Part shown: piece by piece, positions 22,015 to 32,874 of the stretch
How positions within the stretch are numbered: position 1 is the first letter of the stretch
How the letters are laid out: every line of letters starts with the position of its first letter
NCBI GenBank assembly: GCA_946406115.1
Contig: OX291547.1
Span: 7,507,001 to 7,571,000 of the forward strand
Direction of reading: 5' to 3'
Source of the DNA: Apoda limacodes
Taxonomy: Eukaryota; Arthropoda; Insecta; Lepidoptera; Limacodidae
DNA length: 64,000 bases
Translations under genes and position numbers: made by a program
Notes under the pieces: model-generated
Told to the model about the DNA's origin: nothing
Databases searched by the model: none
What the model saw: only the letters and a program-made list of their open reading frames with translations

Positions 22015-22165
22015 CCATTTCGTAACCAGTGTTAAACGTGAGACAAGTGGGCGCGCCGGCGCGGCGGCTGCTGCCCAACCTGCCGGTCGCGCGTTCGGTT
22101 CCCGGCGACAGACAGTGACACGAAAAGCCAGACGCAGAAGTCGTGAGCGTGACTAGCGCAATACC
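22015..22165. other. Isolated GC-rich, CpG-rich island
   Basis: A run of about 120 bp ('gggcgcgccggcgcggcgg', 'ctgccggtcgcgcgttcgg', 'ttcccggcgacagac') stands out sharply from AT-rich sequence on both sides and matches no repeat elsewhere in the window. It could be a promoter-proximal or first exon. On the minus strand there is a donor-like CGGCAG|GTTGGG and a downstream ATG followed by 12 codons; neither gives a convincing exon. Strand not determined. Confidence 0.35.
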
Positions 22166-22239
22166 GACACAATAAAGGCTCGATCTGAAATAGTTACGGT
22201 TGACTAAATTCACAAGCGGGCAGCGGTTACAACCACTGT

Positions 22240-23015
22240 TTTGTTAAAATATTATTGCAGTTATTAATGAAAAATATTATTTGGATTTATAATACGTCTA
22301 TAGTAAGGGGATTAATTTGTTAGTGAAAATAAATCATTCTGAGTAACAATCTGCCTTTAAAAAATTGATGTTATTTAGGGTTGAGCAAATTTTTCAGGGT
22401 TGCGGTCTGTCCTTTAAAGTGATCTCTTTTTTAGACCGAAGTAAGTAGAAGTCGACAGAATATGTGTTACTAAGCCGAATTCCCAAGAAAAATGAAAAGT
22501 AAAAATCTACGGCGAGGCCATAAAAAAAACACGTTTTTGTTGTTTTTGCTTTATAGTTAAAACGGTATTATATATAATCTTTAAACTTAAAACAAAATCT
22601 AAACATAATAATTATGATACAGTTATGCTTGAATAAATACCTTGAATAAATTTGATATTGTAGTAAACAACCATCTACATACATAAGCTTTATTTTTTAA
22701 TTTATCATTTGCACGCTCTTACATAACCGCTTACAAGTTGTACCACACGGCCTACAAGATAATGGACATTGATAATACTAAAACACGTATACCTATGTTT
22801 ATATCGTATTTCGCGTTTAATGTTGGTACCTAATACGTAATTGAATTTTTGACTGACAGTTGGTGGTCAGTAGAAAGTGAATTTAAATTATACTTTTGAT
22901 TTTTATCGCATTTTGAATATTTCAAATGTCAAATTTCAACCGACTAAAGTATATTATGTATTTGAATCAGTCTGAACCCGACTACGGTGAGTTATGATTT
23001 TAGCAGTCTATGATG
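22240..23015. other. Non-coding AT-rich stretch
   Basis: 22,380-22,470 carries weak similarity to the internal part of the 'acggaaccctaaaa' repeat (a 'tttagaccgaagtaagtagaag' segment). Nothing else is supported. Confidence 0.4.
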
Positions 23016-23018
23016 TGT

Positions 23019-23225
23019 ACGTCGTTACTGGCCTTAGGGTTTCGATTTCACCTTGCGTCCTAAGTGGCCGAGGTTCGAGCCCTGCGTTTACCAATGAGTA
23101 TTTTTCTTAATTTCTCAAGTCACAGGCTATATAAAGTACGTATTGATTATTCACAACACTGGATTTTAGGTGAAGAAATAAACATCGTCAGGAAATGTGT
23201 TCAAAAATAAAGTCAGCTTGAGGGC
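23019..23225 (+). mobile_element. tRNA-derived SINE, family A, copy 1 (3' truncated)
   Basis: It has a degenerate A box (tggccttaggg, about 23,029) and a perfect B box GGTTCGAGCCC (23,072-23,082), then the family body 'caatgagta.ttt.cttaattt' and 'attcacaacactgg', ending near 'gaagaaataaacatcgtcag'. Compare the fuller copy at 30,186-30,501. Confidence 0.7.
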
Positions 23226-23229
23226 CTTA

Positions 23230-23990
23230 TTGTTTTACTTGTTGATAGTTTTTAGAAGTTCGTCATTTTTTTTAAATTTAATTTTTAAATTTTTAGTTGC
23301 CGCAACAATCGACAATTACTCTTTACAACGTCATTTCTGGTAATTGGCGACAAAACCCTAAAATCGTAAAACGAGTAAATAAACAGCGATCAAGTAACTA
23401 CAAGGGATTGGTTTTTACCATAAGGCTGCGGAACGCTACTTAAAATTGTCATACTAACATACATGACGATACTATAAGTGCTTGGTTATCACCGTCCGTC
23501 TACGGAACCCTACGTAACGTCAAACGTATGGATGGACAGACATGATAAAACAATAATTACATATTTCGTTTTTACCATTTGACTGCTGAACCTTTTTGAA
23601 TATAACACTACAATAATATTTGGCTTGAATTTTAGGAAAAAATCAGACTATTTGATATTAAAAATCAAAGCACAAAAAATACTCCTCTCCGAATAACAAC
23701 AAATAGTGGTTCTTACTTACGACTAATATAACTCTTAAAAAAAAAATTAGTAGGATCATAAACTTTCTGAAAAAAAAATGTCCACAGTCCAACTACACCT
23801 AAAATTCTATGCACAGACAGGTCACACTTTTTTCGCGCACTGCAAACAAACGTGTTTTTTGCACGAATAGAATTTATAGGTCGATCGCACAACTATTTCG
23901 TTTACTACCGGAAGTCCCTGGTGTATCCATAGTTCATAATATCTGTGAAAACAACAGTTTGCTATAACAAAAAATAAAATAAAAAAACTT
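23230..23990. other. Non-coding stretch with repeat-end scraps
   Basis: 23,430-23,530 contains 'ggctgcggaacgctac' and 'acggaaccctacgtaacg', a degraded piece of the 'acggaaccctaaaa' family. No gene seen. Confidence 0.4.
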
Positions 23991-23997
23991 ACGTAAG

Positions 23998-24204
23998 TAC
24001 CGACGTGAGGACTGAGAGGCCGTGTCGGAATTTCAAAGCCTAAATACTTACCAAATACGCGAGCGATGACAACACTGCCTGTTCCGACGTCAACGTGGAC
24101 ACCGACTTTGCAGCTACTAAAAAGTGGGGATCGGTATTGTGCAGGGAAATGGGTAAACTAACAAGTCAAGTACCTGCCAGGGCCTCTCAGACCGCACGTC
24201 GGTA
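23998..24204. mobile_element. Short TIR element (MITE-like), 207 bp
   Basis: The left end (23,998-24,021) and the inverted right end (24,181-24,204) match over 24 bp with two mismatches; both start TACCGACGTG and finish CTGAGAGGCC. The interior is GC-richer than the flanks and has no open frame of note. No second copy was found in the window. TSD not clear. Confidence 0.7.
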
Positions 24205-24825
24205 GTTAAAGGTTAACATATGTATGACCTTCAGTAGAGCATCTAGGTAGTTATACAACTACAAATGACAGAATTGAAAACCTTTTCTAGCCTAATCAGG
24301 TTTTCCTGGTCCAACCATAGCAAATTGAATGGGACCATTCTGGAGGTAGCTCTTTCCATATACTCGTGTTAGAATCATCAAACTCGGATCACAAACAACG
24401 AAAGTATTCAGGAATATACATAAAAAACACATTAAAGTTGTATACCTTTAATTGTCCTCTAGTGAAACAATTAATTTTCAAGAAGGCACTGTTAGAGAAT
24501 TAATGTCAAAAGATAAACTATTATAATAGCAGCACCAAATATATGGGTAATTACAAAATGATCATAACACCACAATTATAAGGTGTTCATAATCCGATAA
24601 TACACAAGTATTATCGGATTACGGCAGTGGTCTGAAGCGCTGTGTCTCTGGCAGGCAATCCCACAATATGCCTCCATTAACACTTTTCCTGAAACTAAAT
24701 CCTGGGCTATCTATCTTTCTGTTCTGCTTCTTCTGTTTGTGTACAAACGCAGTCAAAACATCCCTTTGATTGTAGCAAATACATATAGTTGCTTAATATC
24801 TGAAGATCGGATGGAATCAGCCGGT

Positions 24826-25115
24826 AGATGTCCACTGTTGAAGTAGTTCTCCGCCACTCAACTTATACCTCATACTTATACATCATCTGTCAACCTAGTA
24901 GGAGGCCAACCCACGCTGCATCTAATCCGTGGTGCCCACTTCAGATGTTTTCAATCCCCATCGGTTATCGGGTCGTTGGCTAGCTTTTCGAGTAATATGG
25001 CGACGACTTCGGTTCTTTGGCGAATTTCAACAACTCGGTTTTATCGTGTATAGAAACCCTCATTGCAGTTCTCTCCATAGATCTCTGAGCGACATTGATA
25101 ACGAGGCCAATACTT
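24826..25115 (-). mobile_element. RTE-like LINE C-terminal fragment
   Basis: The plus strand reads 'gatgtccactgttgaa', 'ctagtaggaggccaaccca', 'cccatcggttatcgggtcg', 'atggcgacgacttcggttct' and 'tctccatagatctctgagcg'. Coding lies on the minus strand and is degraded. The block corresponds to the widespread lepidopteran LINE tail that encodes a 'GRPTxRW' type sequence. The 24,929-25,117 plus-strand frame is an antisense shadow. Confidence 0.65.
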
Positions 25116-25484
25116 AAATATCATTAAAATATACATGTATTTCAAAATATTGCACAGTCGCATTAAGTGAGATCAAAACGTAATAAATTTGATGCAAGTA
25201 TTTCAACTACTTTAACATCACCTATTACCGACATTAGCGAAAAGCAATTTGATTTAAATCAGGTAGCAGGTGTTGATCCAATAAAAAATATTGACCATGA
25301 CACTGTCAGAGAACGTAACCAAATATACATACATAGGTAGATAATAGATTAGGTAACATTTTTATCAGTTTCATATTTTATGTTAATGAGAAATAAGGTT
25401 GCACAGCGTATCTGTAAATATAGCGATTCTTCTGTTTCTGGTGAGTTCTTATTATATATGTATTAAAAAATAGACTTTAGAACC

Positions 25485-25725
25485 AAGCAAAGTTTGTACC
25501 ATAGATACCAGAAACAAATACATTTACTTTTTTGCAAATACATACGTTACGTAGAAAACACTCAGACTCAAGGCAAACACATACGTTTATAACATAAATG
25601 TCCTGTGCGGTAATCGAGCCCATACATATGTAATGGCATGCCTTCTGGTAGGTAGACAGATGGGTCCTGCTGATCATAGGAATAACTCTGATCATTGACA
25701 TTCAGCAGTGGACTTCTTCTGGGTA
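25485..25725 (-). mobile_element. tRNA-derived SINE, family B, copy 1
   Basis: Read on the minus strand it has a B-box-like 'gggctcgattaccgcacagg' followed by the family body ('tgtttgccttgagtctgagtg', 'tctggtatctatggtac', 'aaactttgcttgg'). Compare 28,300-28,565 and 32,622-32,870. It is diverged, and the A box is poor. Confidence 0.6.
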
Positions 25726-26075
25726 ATACTACAAAGGGTCATAATGTGTATCAGTGTAGCTCACTGATATATCCTATCACTTATGTCTTTTCTGGTCCAA
25801 GGGACGACCCCAAGAGCTACAACCCAATCAGAGGCCACCCCCCGCGGGGAACCCTAGATCGTTAGGCGCTATTTGGGCTGAGACTCCTTCAGAGTCTCGC
25901 CCCAAAAGTCTGATAAAGCAGTAATGGCTGCATCAGCCAACTGCATAGTCCATTTAGAAAAAAACTGTCTTTTAACTAGTATTTTCTTCATAATCTTGGG
26001 ATAATAAGGATAATATTTTCTTCATAATCTTGGGATGATAAGGATAATCTATGATAAGGATTCGTTATAAAGTTA

Positions 26076-27033
26076 CACTGACGAGCAAAACTAACTAAAG
26101 TTACACTGAAGAGCAAAACTAACAAGTAACTTACACAAACGTAGCTATTTCAAAAACTAGTTAAGAGGGCCCCTAACGCCCATATACATTTTCTTTATGG
26201 GCGTTAAGCTGAAATCGACAACGATCATCTCAAATAGAACTCATTTTTCAGTGGCAACAATATATTATAGAGCTGCACGTAGCGTAAAAAGTGGAAAATA
26301 ATTAATTTCAGTTATATCACATCTTAATATATATAAATCTCGTGTCACAATGTTTGTCCTCAATGGACTCCTAAACTACTGAACCGATTTTGATCAAACT
26401 TCGTAAATATCTGTTATTTGATCCAACTTAAAAGATAGGATAGTTTTTATCTCGATATGTCAAGTGCGAGCCGGACTCGGGCACTATAGGTAAAAACCAA
26501 CTTTCGCCGGGTACAGAGGGACGGCAGCGGAACAACGTTCGCCGGGACAGCTAGTAAGATATAAAAATTCTATTACAGTAATTTTCTAGCTTTATAGTTA
26601 CTTAATATTTCATGAAATAAATTATGTTCCCACTAGTAGTTGATAAGGAGTTATGAATTAAAAATAGAAAAACGAGAGGTTCGATCGATTTTAAAGCGAT
26701 GTTTTAACAGATATCTTGAAACAGATACAGTAATTTGCTAGTTAAAGAATGTAGAAAGCCATGTTATTATTTTCCAGTCTGAAACTTGCAATAGGAATGG
26801 AGTGAGTGTGGAATAGATTTTAAAAACGAGCAAAAAACTGCACACTTAAGTCGGGTTCAGCCTTAAGATAGCATTGTGGAACATAGAGTATATTAAAAAG
26901 AGTTTTTGTTAACACATAAATAATCACATAGGTGATTTAATACGCTTTAATGTTCCTTTCACATTTTAGAGCTATCATGAGTTGTTTAAGTAATATTGTC
27001 GTCTACGTAAGTAACTATTTTTGCTCGTGAGTG
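26076..27033 (+). mobile_element. TIR element, family CACTGACRAGCAAAA, copy 2 with nested Helitron
   Basis: The left end CACTGACGAGCAAAA (26,076-26,090) and right end TTTTGCTCGTGAGTG (27,019-27,033) are inverted repeats flanked by TA on both sides. A second left-end-like CACTGAAGAGCAAAA sits at 26,104. The right 150 bp match copy 1 at 19,530-19,680. The interior holds a Helitron-like element and no recognised transposase. Confidence 0.65.
26333..26555 (+). mobile_element. Helitron-like non-autonomous element
   Basis: It starts 'atatataaatctcgtgtcac', contains 'actgaaccgattttgatcaa' and 'caagtgcgagccggactcgg', and ends with a small hairpin (CGGAAC...GTTCG) before GACAGCTAGT (CTAGT at 26,551-26,555). 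This is the same 3' terminus as at 5,697. It lies inside the TIR element at 26,076-27,033. Confidence 0.6.
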
Positions 27034-27294
27034 TATTTTAGTTTTTGCAAAACCTTAGCCCATAGCTTAGGCAATGCGTGCGTACGCCCACACCTAGCCA
27101 TTGTTTAACTAAAAGAATAGTTCTGTTTGCATTTACATTTATTTGCGCATATGTGACAAGTTTCAGAATCAATTTGCAGAAAACAACAATTTCTTTCAAC
27201 AAATAATTAACACTGCTTCAGCAACTGTATCTTTTACAGATGTGACTAAAAGTTTTGATACTACTAAGTACTCGTTTGTCAATAAACAGGTTAA

Positions 27295-27640
27295 GGCCTC
27301 ATATACCGCACACTAGCGCCGCCACTAGATATTGTTTATTTCATCTTTCCACAAAGCTTATTTTAAAAAAGTGAAAAAATGAAAATACCAACTAGTCATA
27401 TAGGATTACTACAACTTCTTTTTTTGCAGAACAAGTCTGTGAGTTTTAATTCTGGTATTAGTCAAAGGCGGGCACTTTTAGCAGGAACTCGAAGGTAAAA
27501 CTAACAGACATAATCTACAAACAACACAAAACGTTCTAATAATAGTATATACTAATTATTATTTTTATTTTCTCCACTTTTTTAAAATAATCTTTGTGCG
27601 AAAAAAAATTGCGATATAGGCTATATAGCATAAATATGCC
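27295..27640. mobile_element. TIR/foldback element, family 'ctagcgccgccattagatat', diverged copy
   Basis: The left arm has 'cactagcgccgccactagat' (27,311-27,330) and 'tattttaaaaaagtga'. The right arm carries the inverse ('cacttttttaaaataatc', about 27,574-27,591), followed by 'gcgatataggctatatag'. The centre has 'gtctgtgag' and 'gcacttttagcagga', matching the centre of the other two copies. Confidence 0.55.
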
Positions 27641-28295
27641 GTTTTTGCGCTAATGTTGTGGCTAAACTTAAGCATCTAAAGAATAAAAAAAAAGGTTAAA
27701 AAACTTTATTTTATCTGGTGTATTATTTTAATGAGTGATTTTATTTTATTGTTTTTAATGTAAAAAAAATCCGGAGTGCCTATTGTTTTAAAACTTGTTT
27801 AAATTTTTAGTATATTTACTTACATGCACATAGTTAGTATTACAGAAATAAACCTTCAGGCCTATATCGCCCTCTTAATAGATACAATTATTTACTCTTT
27901 AAAGATTCATATTCCAGATACTAGATAATCATCTCTGATTGTCTCCTCGCAAATCTAGGCGTCGCAGGCTAGAAGGGTCAGCGGCTCCTATTAAGTATCT
28001 GTTACTGGGATGTAGTATATGCATATGACACACAGGACTGTCACCGCGAAACTGGATATGCAAAGGTTTATGCAAACTGTTTAGAAACTGCCCGCACATG
28101 CGACACTCGAGACATCTGTGCTTAAAACCATAAAAAAAAATACTTGACACTACTATCAGTAACCTAGGTAGATACCAGGATACATTAGAATGCATATGAA
28201 ATCTTTATCACATTTATTATTCAGTAAGCACATACTGCTCAAAAAAAATAAAAAGAAAGATAAGAGTTTTTTCATAACCAATGTATTATTTAAAT
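27641..28295. other. Non-coding AT-rich stretch
   Basis: No supported gene. Short open frames on the minus strand at 27,929-28,195 show no recognisable domain, and the sequence has no clear splice signals around them. Confidence 0.4.
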
Positions 28296-28299
28296 AATG

Positions 28300-28565
28300 A
28301 TTCCCTCGCAGCCTAGTTGGAAGTGCGGCTGACTGCTGTGCAGAGGGTGTAGATTTGATTCCCGCACTGGACAAACTTTTATGTGACAAACATTTGTGTT
28401 TGATTGGGTCTGAATGTATGATACTCGTATGCATGTATTTACTAAAAAAAAGTAATTATATGTATTTGTATCCGTTGTCTGGTATCCATAACACAAGCTG
28501 TGCTTACTTTGGGGCCAGACGACGCTGTGCGTAGTGTCCAAAAATTTTTCTTATATATTATTATT
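28300..28565 (+). mobile_element. tRNA-derived SINE, family B, copy 2
   Basis: The tRNA-like head reads 'cgcagcctagttggaagtgc' (A-box region) with a B-box-like GATTTGATTCCC (28,352-28,363). The body is 'ttgtgtttgattgggtctga', 'gtatccgttgtctggtatcc', 'ggccagacgacgctgtgcg' and 'gtgtccaaaaat', followed by an AT-rich tail. Confidence 0.7.
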
Positions 28566-28569
28566 CATT

Positions 28570-29860
28570 ATTTATATAATTAAACCCCTACTATTGATAA
28601 TAAAAATACATAAGATTTATATTTTTTGGTACCACTTCAGAATTTTATACTCAGCCTACATCATCTGAAGAATCTTTACCTGAAACAAAAACAAAAACCT
28701 ATTAATATCCAACGAAACGCAATTATTTCATACAAAATATCAATGTCGCAATTTTCTCGCTGATACTGGAATTTATTGTGAAAAGTCTGAAGTACACCAA
28801 ACTAGTGTTCGGCGGAAAAATGTATGGAAGTACCTACTTGCATGCATTTTATGCTCGAATTCACGAGTCTGGAATTTTCAAAACTCAAAAATCTCCCATA
28901 AATACTATTATTAATGAATGAAATGAAATCTTTATTCATAATGTTGGATTTACAAAATTACTTATTGTCCTCAAAAAAAAATAATATACATTTATAACAG
29001 AAAAAAAACACATTACTTTGGTAAGCTCGCCTAGATACAATAAAAAAGTTAATGATATAAAATTATGTAAAAAAAGAACAATATGTCGACAAAATAAAAT
29101 AAATATTCTACACAACTAAGAAATATAAGTTTCATCATAGTAAACATCTTTCGAATATCGCATGACAATATATATATATGACACTAGATTTATTCATGAC
29201 ACTAGATGTATTCATGAAAATTGCATAAATAACCACCAAATCAATGCGAGCAGGCATAAATCAGATAACGTATCAACAGCTTTAAGAAAATTGGAATTTC
29301 ATGCAGTAAACTTTATGCACACCCATAGGCAACGAATAGCTATATCACGATTTCTGCTGCAAATTACAGATTACAAACCTAGATAACTGAATCGCGCATT
29401 TAATCTATGAATTTCCAACGAGACGCTGCTGTGAATAGAATATGGACCATGAAATGTTTCATGAACCATTAAAGGTTTCTACATCAGTCTCCGATAAATC
29501 TGTTCTAATATTATAAGAGATTGTTTGTTTGTTTGTTTGTATATCTCGTGTTCGTATAATTTGCGGAACTATTAAACTGATTTCAAAGTATATCCCTTTA
29601 GTTTTATTCAATTGTTAAAGGTCGAAGATATGGGGACTGTAGAATTTTCTTATCCAAAAACTGTTCAATTTATAGCTTCATGTAACATTCCTTTATCAAA
29701 CTAGGACTAATCGGCAATCATTAAAGCTTCCCAATGTAAGCTCTACTTACAGTTACACAATAAAGCGATAACACTTAGCAACGGGTTACTGCGCACGCGC
29801 CGCTGATTTATTTTTGTGGTGCAAGTGATAGAAAGGAAAGAATTAAGAAAAGTCGTCTTA
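28570..29860. other. Non-coding; repeat ends at about 28,918 and 29,505
   Basis: 28,918-29,000 ('aaatgaaatctttattcata') resembles a retroposon 3' end in minus orientation. 29,505-29,640 ('tctaatattataagaga', then TTTG repeats, 'ttgcggaactattaaact') is the 5' end of a Helitron-like repeat. No gene supported. Confidence 0.45.
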
Positions 29861-29867
29861 TTTGTTT

Positions 29868-30113
29868 AAGGCGCATATAGCAGCTAACTAGCGCCGCCAT
29901 TAGATATCCTCAATTTTCTCTTCGTAGAAAACGAATTTCTAAAATCCAAATGTCGCAAATATAAAGCTAGTCATAAGCTATTTTGAGGAGGTTTTATATA
30001 GTTTTTAAATAATATCTGTGAGTTGTTGTTGGCATTTCTGCTAAAAGTGGCCGTTTTTAGCAGAAATGCTAGGATATCTAATGGCGGCGCTAGTGGGCTG
30101 TAAGAGGGGCCTT
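29868..30113. mobile_element. Long-TIR element, family 'ctagcgccgccattagatat', copy 1
   Basis: The left arm 'actagcgccgccattagata' (29,889 onward) is repeated inverted at 30,070-30,093 ('ggatatctaatggcggcgct'). The right end continues 'agtgggctgtaagaggggcc', matching (inverted) the left end of the 34,143 copy. The interior has no open frame. Confidence 0.7.
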
Positions 30114-30185
30114 TATTATATGTTAAAGGAACCCAATAACAGTTTCTGTTATGAAATTTATATTAAGACGCCATACTACCTATAA

Positions 30186-30501
30186 GTCGGTGGTGGCCGA
30201 GGGGTCTAAAGTTCACTTCACGTCCCAAGTAGCGGAGGTTCGAACCCCGGGGTCGGCATGTACTAATGAGTCTTTTCTTAATTTCTCAAGTACACTGATT
30301 TATTTATTCACACCACTGGCTTTTCGGTAAAGGAAAACATCGTGAGAAAACCTGCATACGTCAAGAAAAATAAATGACAAATGTGAAGTCCACAATCCGC
30401 ACTGGGCCCGCGTGAGGATTATGGCCCAAATCACCCTCGCTTATGAGGGTAGGCCGTGCCCCAGCAGTGGGGAAGTATGAAGGCTGGCATGATGATGACT
30501 A
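30186..30501 (+). mobile_element. tRNA-derived SINE, family A, full-length copy
   Basis: It has a strong A box TGGCCGAGGGG (30,194-30,204) and a perfect B box GGTTCGAACCC (30,237-30,247), as in type-2 promoters of tRNA genes. The body is 'actaatgagtcttttcttaa', 'cactggcttttcggtaaagg', 'aacatcgtgagaaaacctgc', 'ccgcactgggcccgcg' and 'ggtaggccgtgccccagcag', with a 'gatgatga' repeat tail. Known: Leu/Ser-type tRNAs share the TGGCCGAG A box, so a tRNA-Leu or tRNA-Ser origin is likely. Confidence 0.8.
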
Positions 30502-30504
30502 CTT

Positions 30505-31585
30505 ATACTATATTTACTATATTATACATATACTATATTTTTTTGCAAGGATTACTTTGGATTTGCTCAGTAGATCTGATTGAAATTAATGGTCATGTTC
30601 TACGGAAACCCTGACAAACGTGAAGACACAGAATTATTGTTTAATATCAAAATCCTACTTTGATACCTTTTTAGGCTGTTTTGGTAAAGAAATCTTCAAA
30701 ATTCTACATGCTATTACTGTACAACTTTGGTAAAGTGCCATGATAGTTACTTAAACCCTTCCAAAGAGCATTTTTGATGGCACTAAAGTTTTTGTTTTTC
30801 CGTATTTGTATGAAAACAACAGCGAGTTGAGATGTAACTTCACCACTCGTCGTCCTCAACTCAAGTTCGCTTCCAACTACCTCCTAAATCATTTTTTTTT
30901 ATAAATTTGAATACTTTTGACCGCATCTCACCTGGTGGTAAGTGACGATACAGTTGCCCATCATGAAAGGTAGATTACTCCGCATATATACTAACATTTA
31001 CTGTCATCAGATCAAAAAATCCTATAATGAAACACCGTTCATTAACAAATCAATATTAGTAGACTAAAGTACACTGGGGTGTTAATTTATTCTGTCCTAA
31101 CATTACCACATACGCACTTTTGATATAAAATTATTTACACATTAATTGTAAAAGGTAAGTAAATTTACCAGTAGTTTCTGAATTACGCCACATGAATAAA
31201 TTGTTACACAGCTTATATTAAGCCGCCTTCACAAGTACGATTCAGGCCCAATATCTGGATCAGTTCTACAGCTAGAGTCGGTTCCGTGTGTCCATTACAT
31301 TACGCAAGGACAAGATTTAGGACTAAGGTATTGCCACATTTTGAAACGGTTTAAATTATTATGTATTCATAGTAGAGTCATTTTAAAACAATTTTATAAT
31401 TCCATCTTGTGCATAACTTAGTCTTTTTTATTATAATAAGCACCTGTCTTTGCAAGAAAAAGTAAAAAATCCACATTACTTTGTTCTTTAATTTTTTTTT
31501 TTTTTTTAATTTTAAACTAACTGTTTTTAAAGGTTTAAACGATAATGTTCCTACTGCTCTGCTTCTTAGAGCCATATCGTCAAGT
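30505..31585. other. Non-coding AT-rich stretch
   Basis: No coding exon, repeat with clear ends, or promoter-like site seen. A poly-T run lies at about 31,493-31,507. Confidence 0.4.
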
Positions 31586-31589
31586 TATA

Positions 31590-31918
31590 TAGCTCACTAG
31601 ACTTTGCCAGCGGCTCCGCCCGCCCTAAATTCGGTTATCGGCGTGAAACTCCTAATTAACTCCAATTAATTAATAAATTAGTTATACTTATGAATTGCAA
31701 TAGCATGCTATAGGTGCAGCAATAGTTCGTTTAACTCTATTATAGTTATTCCCGCAAGAACTTTTGAATTATTAGAGATAAAAAGCCTATATGCTATTCC
31801 AGGACCTAACCTATATGTATGCCAGTTTTATCCCGATCCGTCCAGTGGTTGAAGCGTGGTTAACAAACATCCATCCAGACATACGAACTTTCACATTTAT
31901 AATATTAGTAGAATAATC
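31590..31918. repeat. Dispersed repeat, 'gcgacttcgcc...tttataatattagta' family, copy
   Basis: It runs from 'gccagcggctccgcccgccc' and 'ttcggttatcggcgtgaaac' through 'gctataggtgcagcaatag' to 'gatccgtccagtggttgaag', ending 'actttcacatttataatatt' and 'agtagaa'. Similar copies lie at 49,540-49,802 and 63,790-63,990, and an end only at 59,540-59,635. Probably a non-autonomous Helitron-like element. Confidence 0.6.
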
Positions 31919-31919
31919 T

Positions 31920-32615
31920 AACTTAATAAATGGGCTATCTAACAAAAACACAATTGCTAAAATTGAACTGGTAGTTATTGTTAAATGTTTATCATTTAAA
32001 GAGTTGTTATCCAGATCATATTGAGCCGATTTTCAATACTTTAGGACACGAACTTACTAGGTATCGCTTCAAACGGTCAGTAATTGATTGAACTAAACAT
32101 AAGCATATGCACAACAAATTACCCTAAAAGCAACAATTATCAGTAACAAAAAAGCTACAACCAACATTGTTTCAAACAAGTTATCGTACACACAGTTGTA
32201 GTGTAAAAACGTCACGACATAAAGATACAATTGACAGATTACAGGTTACGGAGTTGTGCAAAGACACGAATACACACTCAACCTAATTCTGCCTAATGAG
32301 ATTACGGCGGCAGATCATAAATCACCTACCTCTGACATACTTTGTGCGAATCTAAGGCAGGCCTAATTCTGTGGGCCGTGGAAGGAAAGTTACTTGTCGT
32401 CGAGGTTGTTAGTTGGAACGCTGACAAGGTGTTACACCAATACATTATGCTTCCAATTAGAAACAACTGGTATCTGACAAAACTCGAAAACTGGGTGACG
32501 TTTAGACGACTCTGTTACGTCATAGCTGTGACTTTTTTTTAGAAAGTGTAATACTGGAACTGCAGATCTACGTTTATTATAAATTAAATTTTTATTTCAT
32601 GTTACTGGCTCAGAG
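31920..32615. other. Non-coding stretch
   Basis: No supported gene. A 66-codon plus-strand frame at 32,342-32,542 has ordinary composition and no recognisable domain; it is most likely chance. Confidence 0.4.
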
Positions 32616-32621
32616 GGTAAG

Positions 32622-32870
32622 TCGGCTCCGTGGCTTAGTGGGTAGTTACCCGACTGCTAAATCAAGGGGCGTGCGTTTGATTCTTGCACAAGACAAAAAT
32701 TTATTATTTGTTTTCTTTGTATAATATGTACTTATTTACAAAAAAAGTATGTATATGTATTTTTATCTGTTGTCTGGTATCCATAGCACAAGCTTCGCTT
32801 AGTTTAGGACCAGACGGCGCTGTGTGTAATGTCCAAAAATATTTATTTAATATTATGTAACCAGATTGCG
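32622..32870 (+). mobile_element. tRNA-derived SINE, family B, full-length copy
   Basis: A box TGGCTTAGTGGG (32,631-32,642) and B-box-like GTTTGATTC (32,675-32,683) form a tRNA-like head. The body 'ttgtctggtatccatagcac', 'aagcttcgcttagtttagga' and 'ccagacggcgctgtgtgtaa' matches 28,300-28,565 and, inverted, 58,145-58,365. Confidence 0.75.
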
Positions 32871-32874
32871 TAGC

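Noticed and set aside
21980..22213. Minus-strand 77-codon frame across the CpG island
   Set aside because: It has no ATG at its start (GTG), and its internal cysteines fit no family; the openness may simply reflect GC content.
28290..28541. Minus-strand frames over 28.2-28.5 kb
   Set aside because: They lie across SINE family B in antisense.
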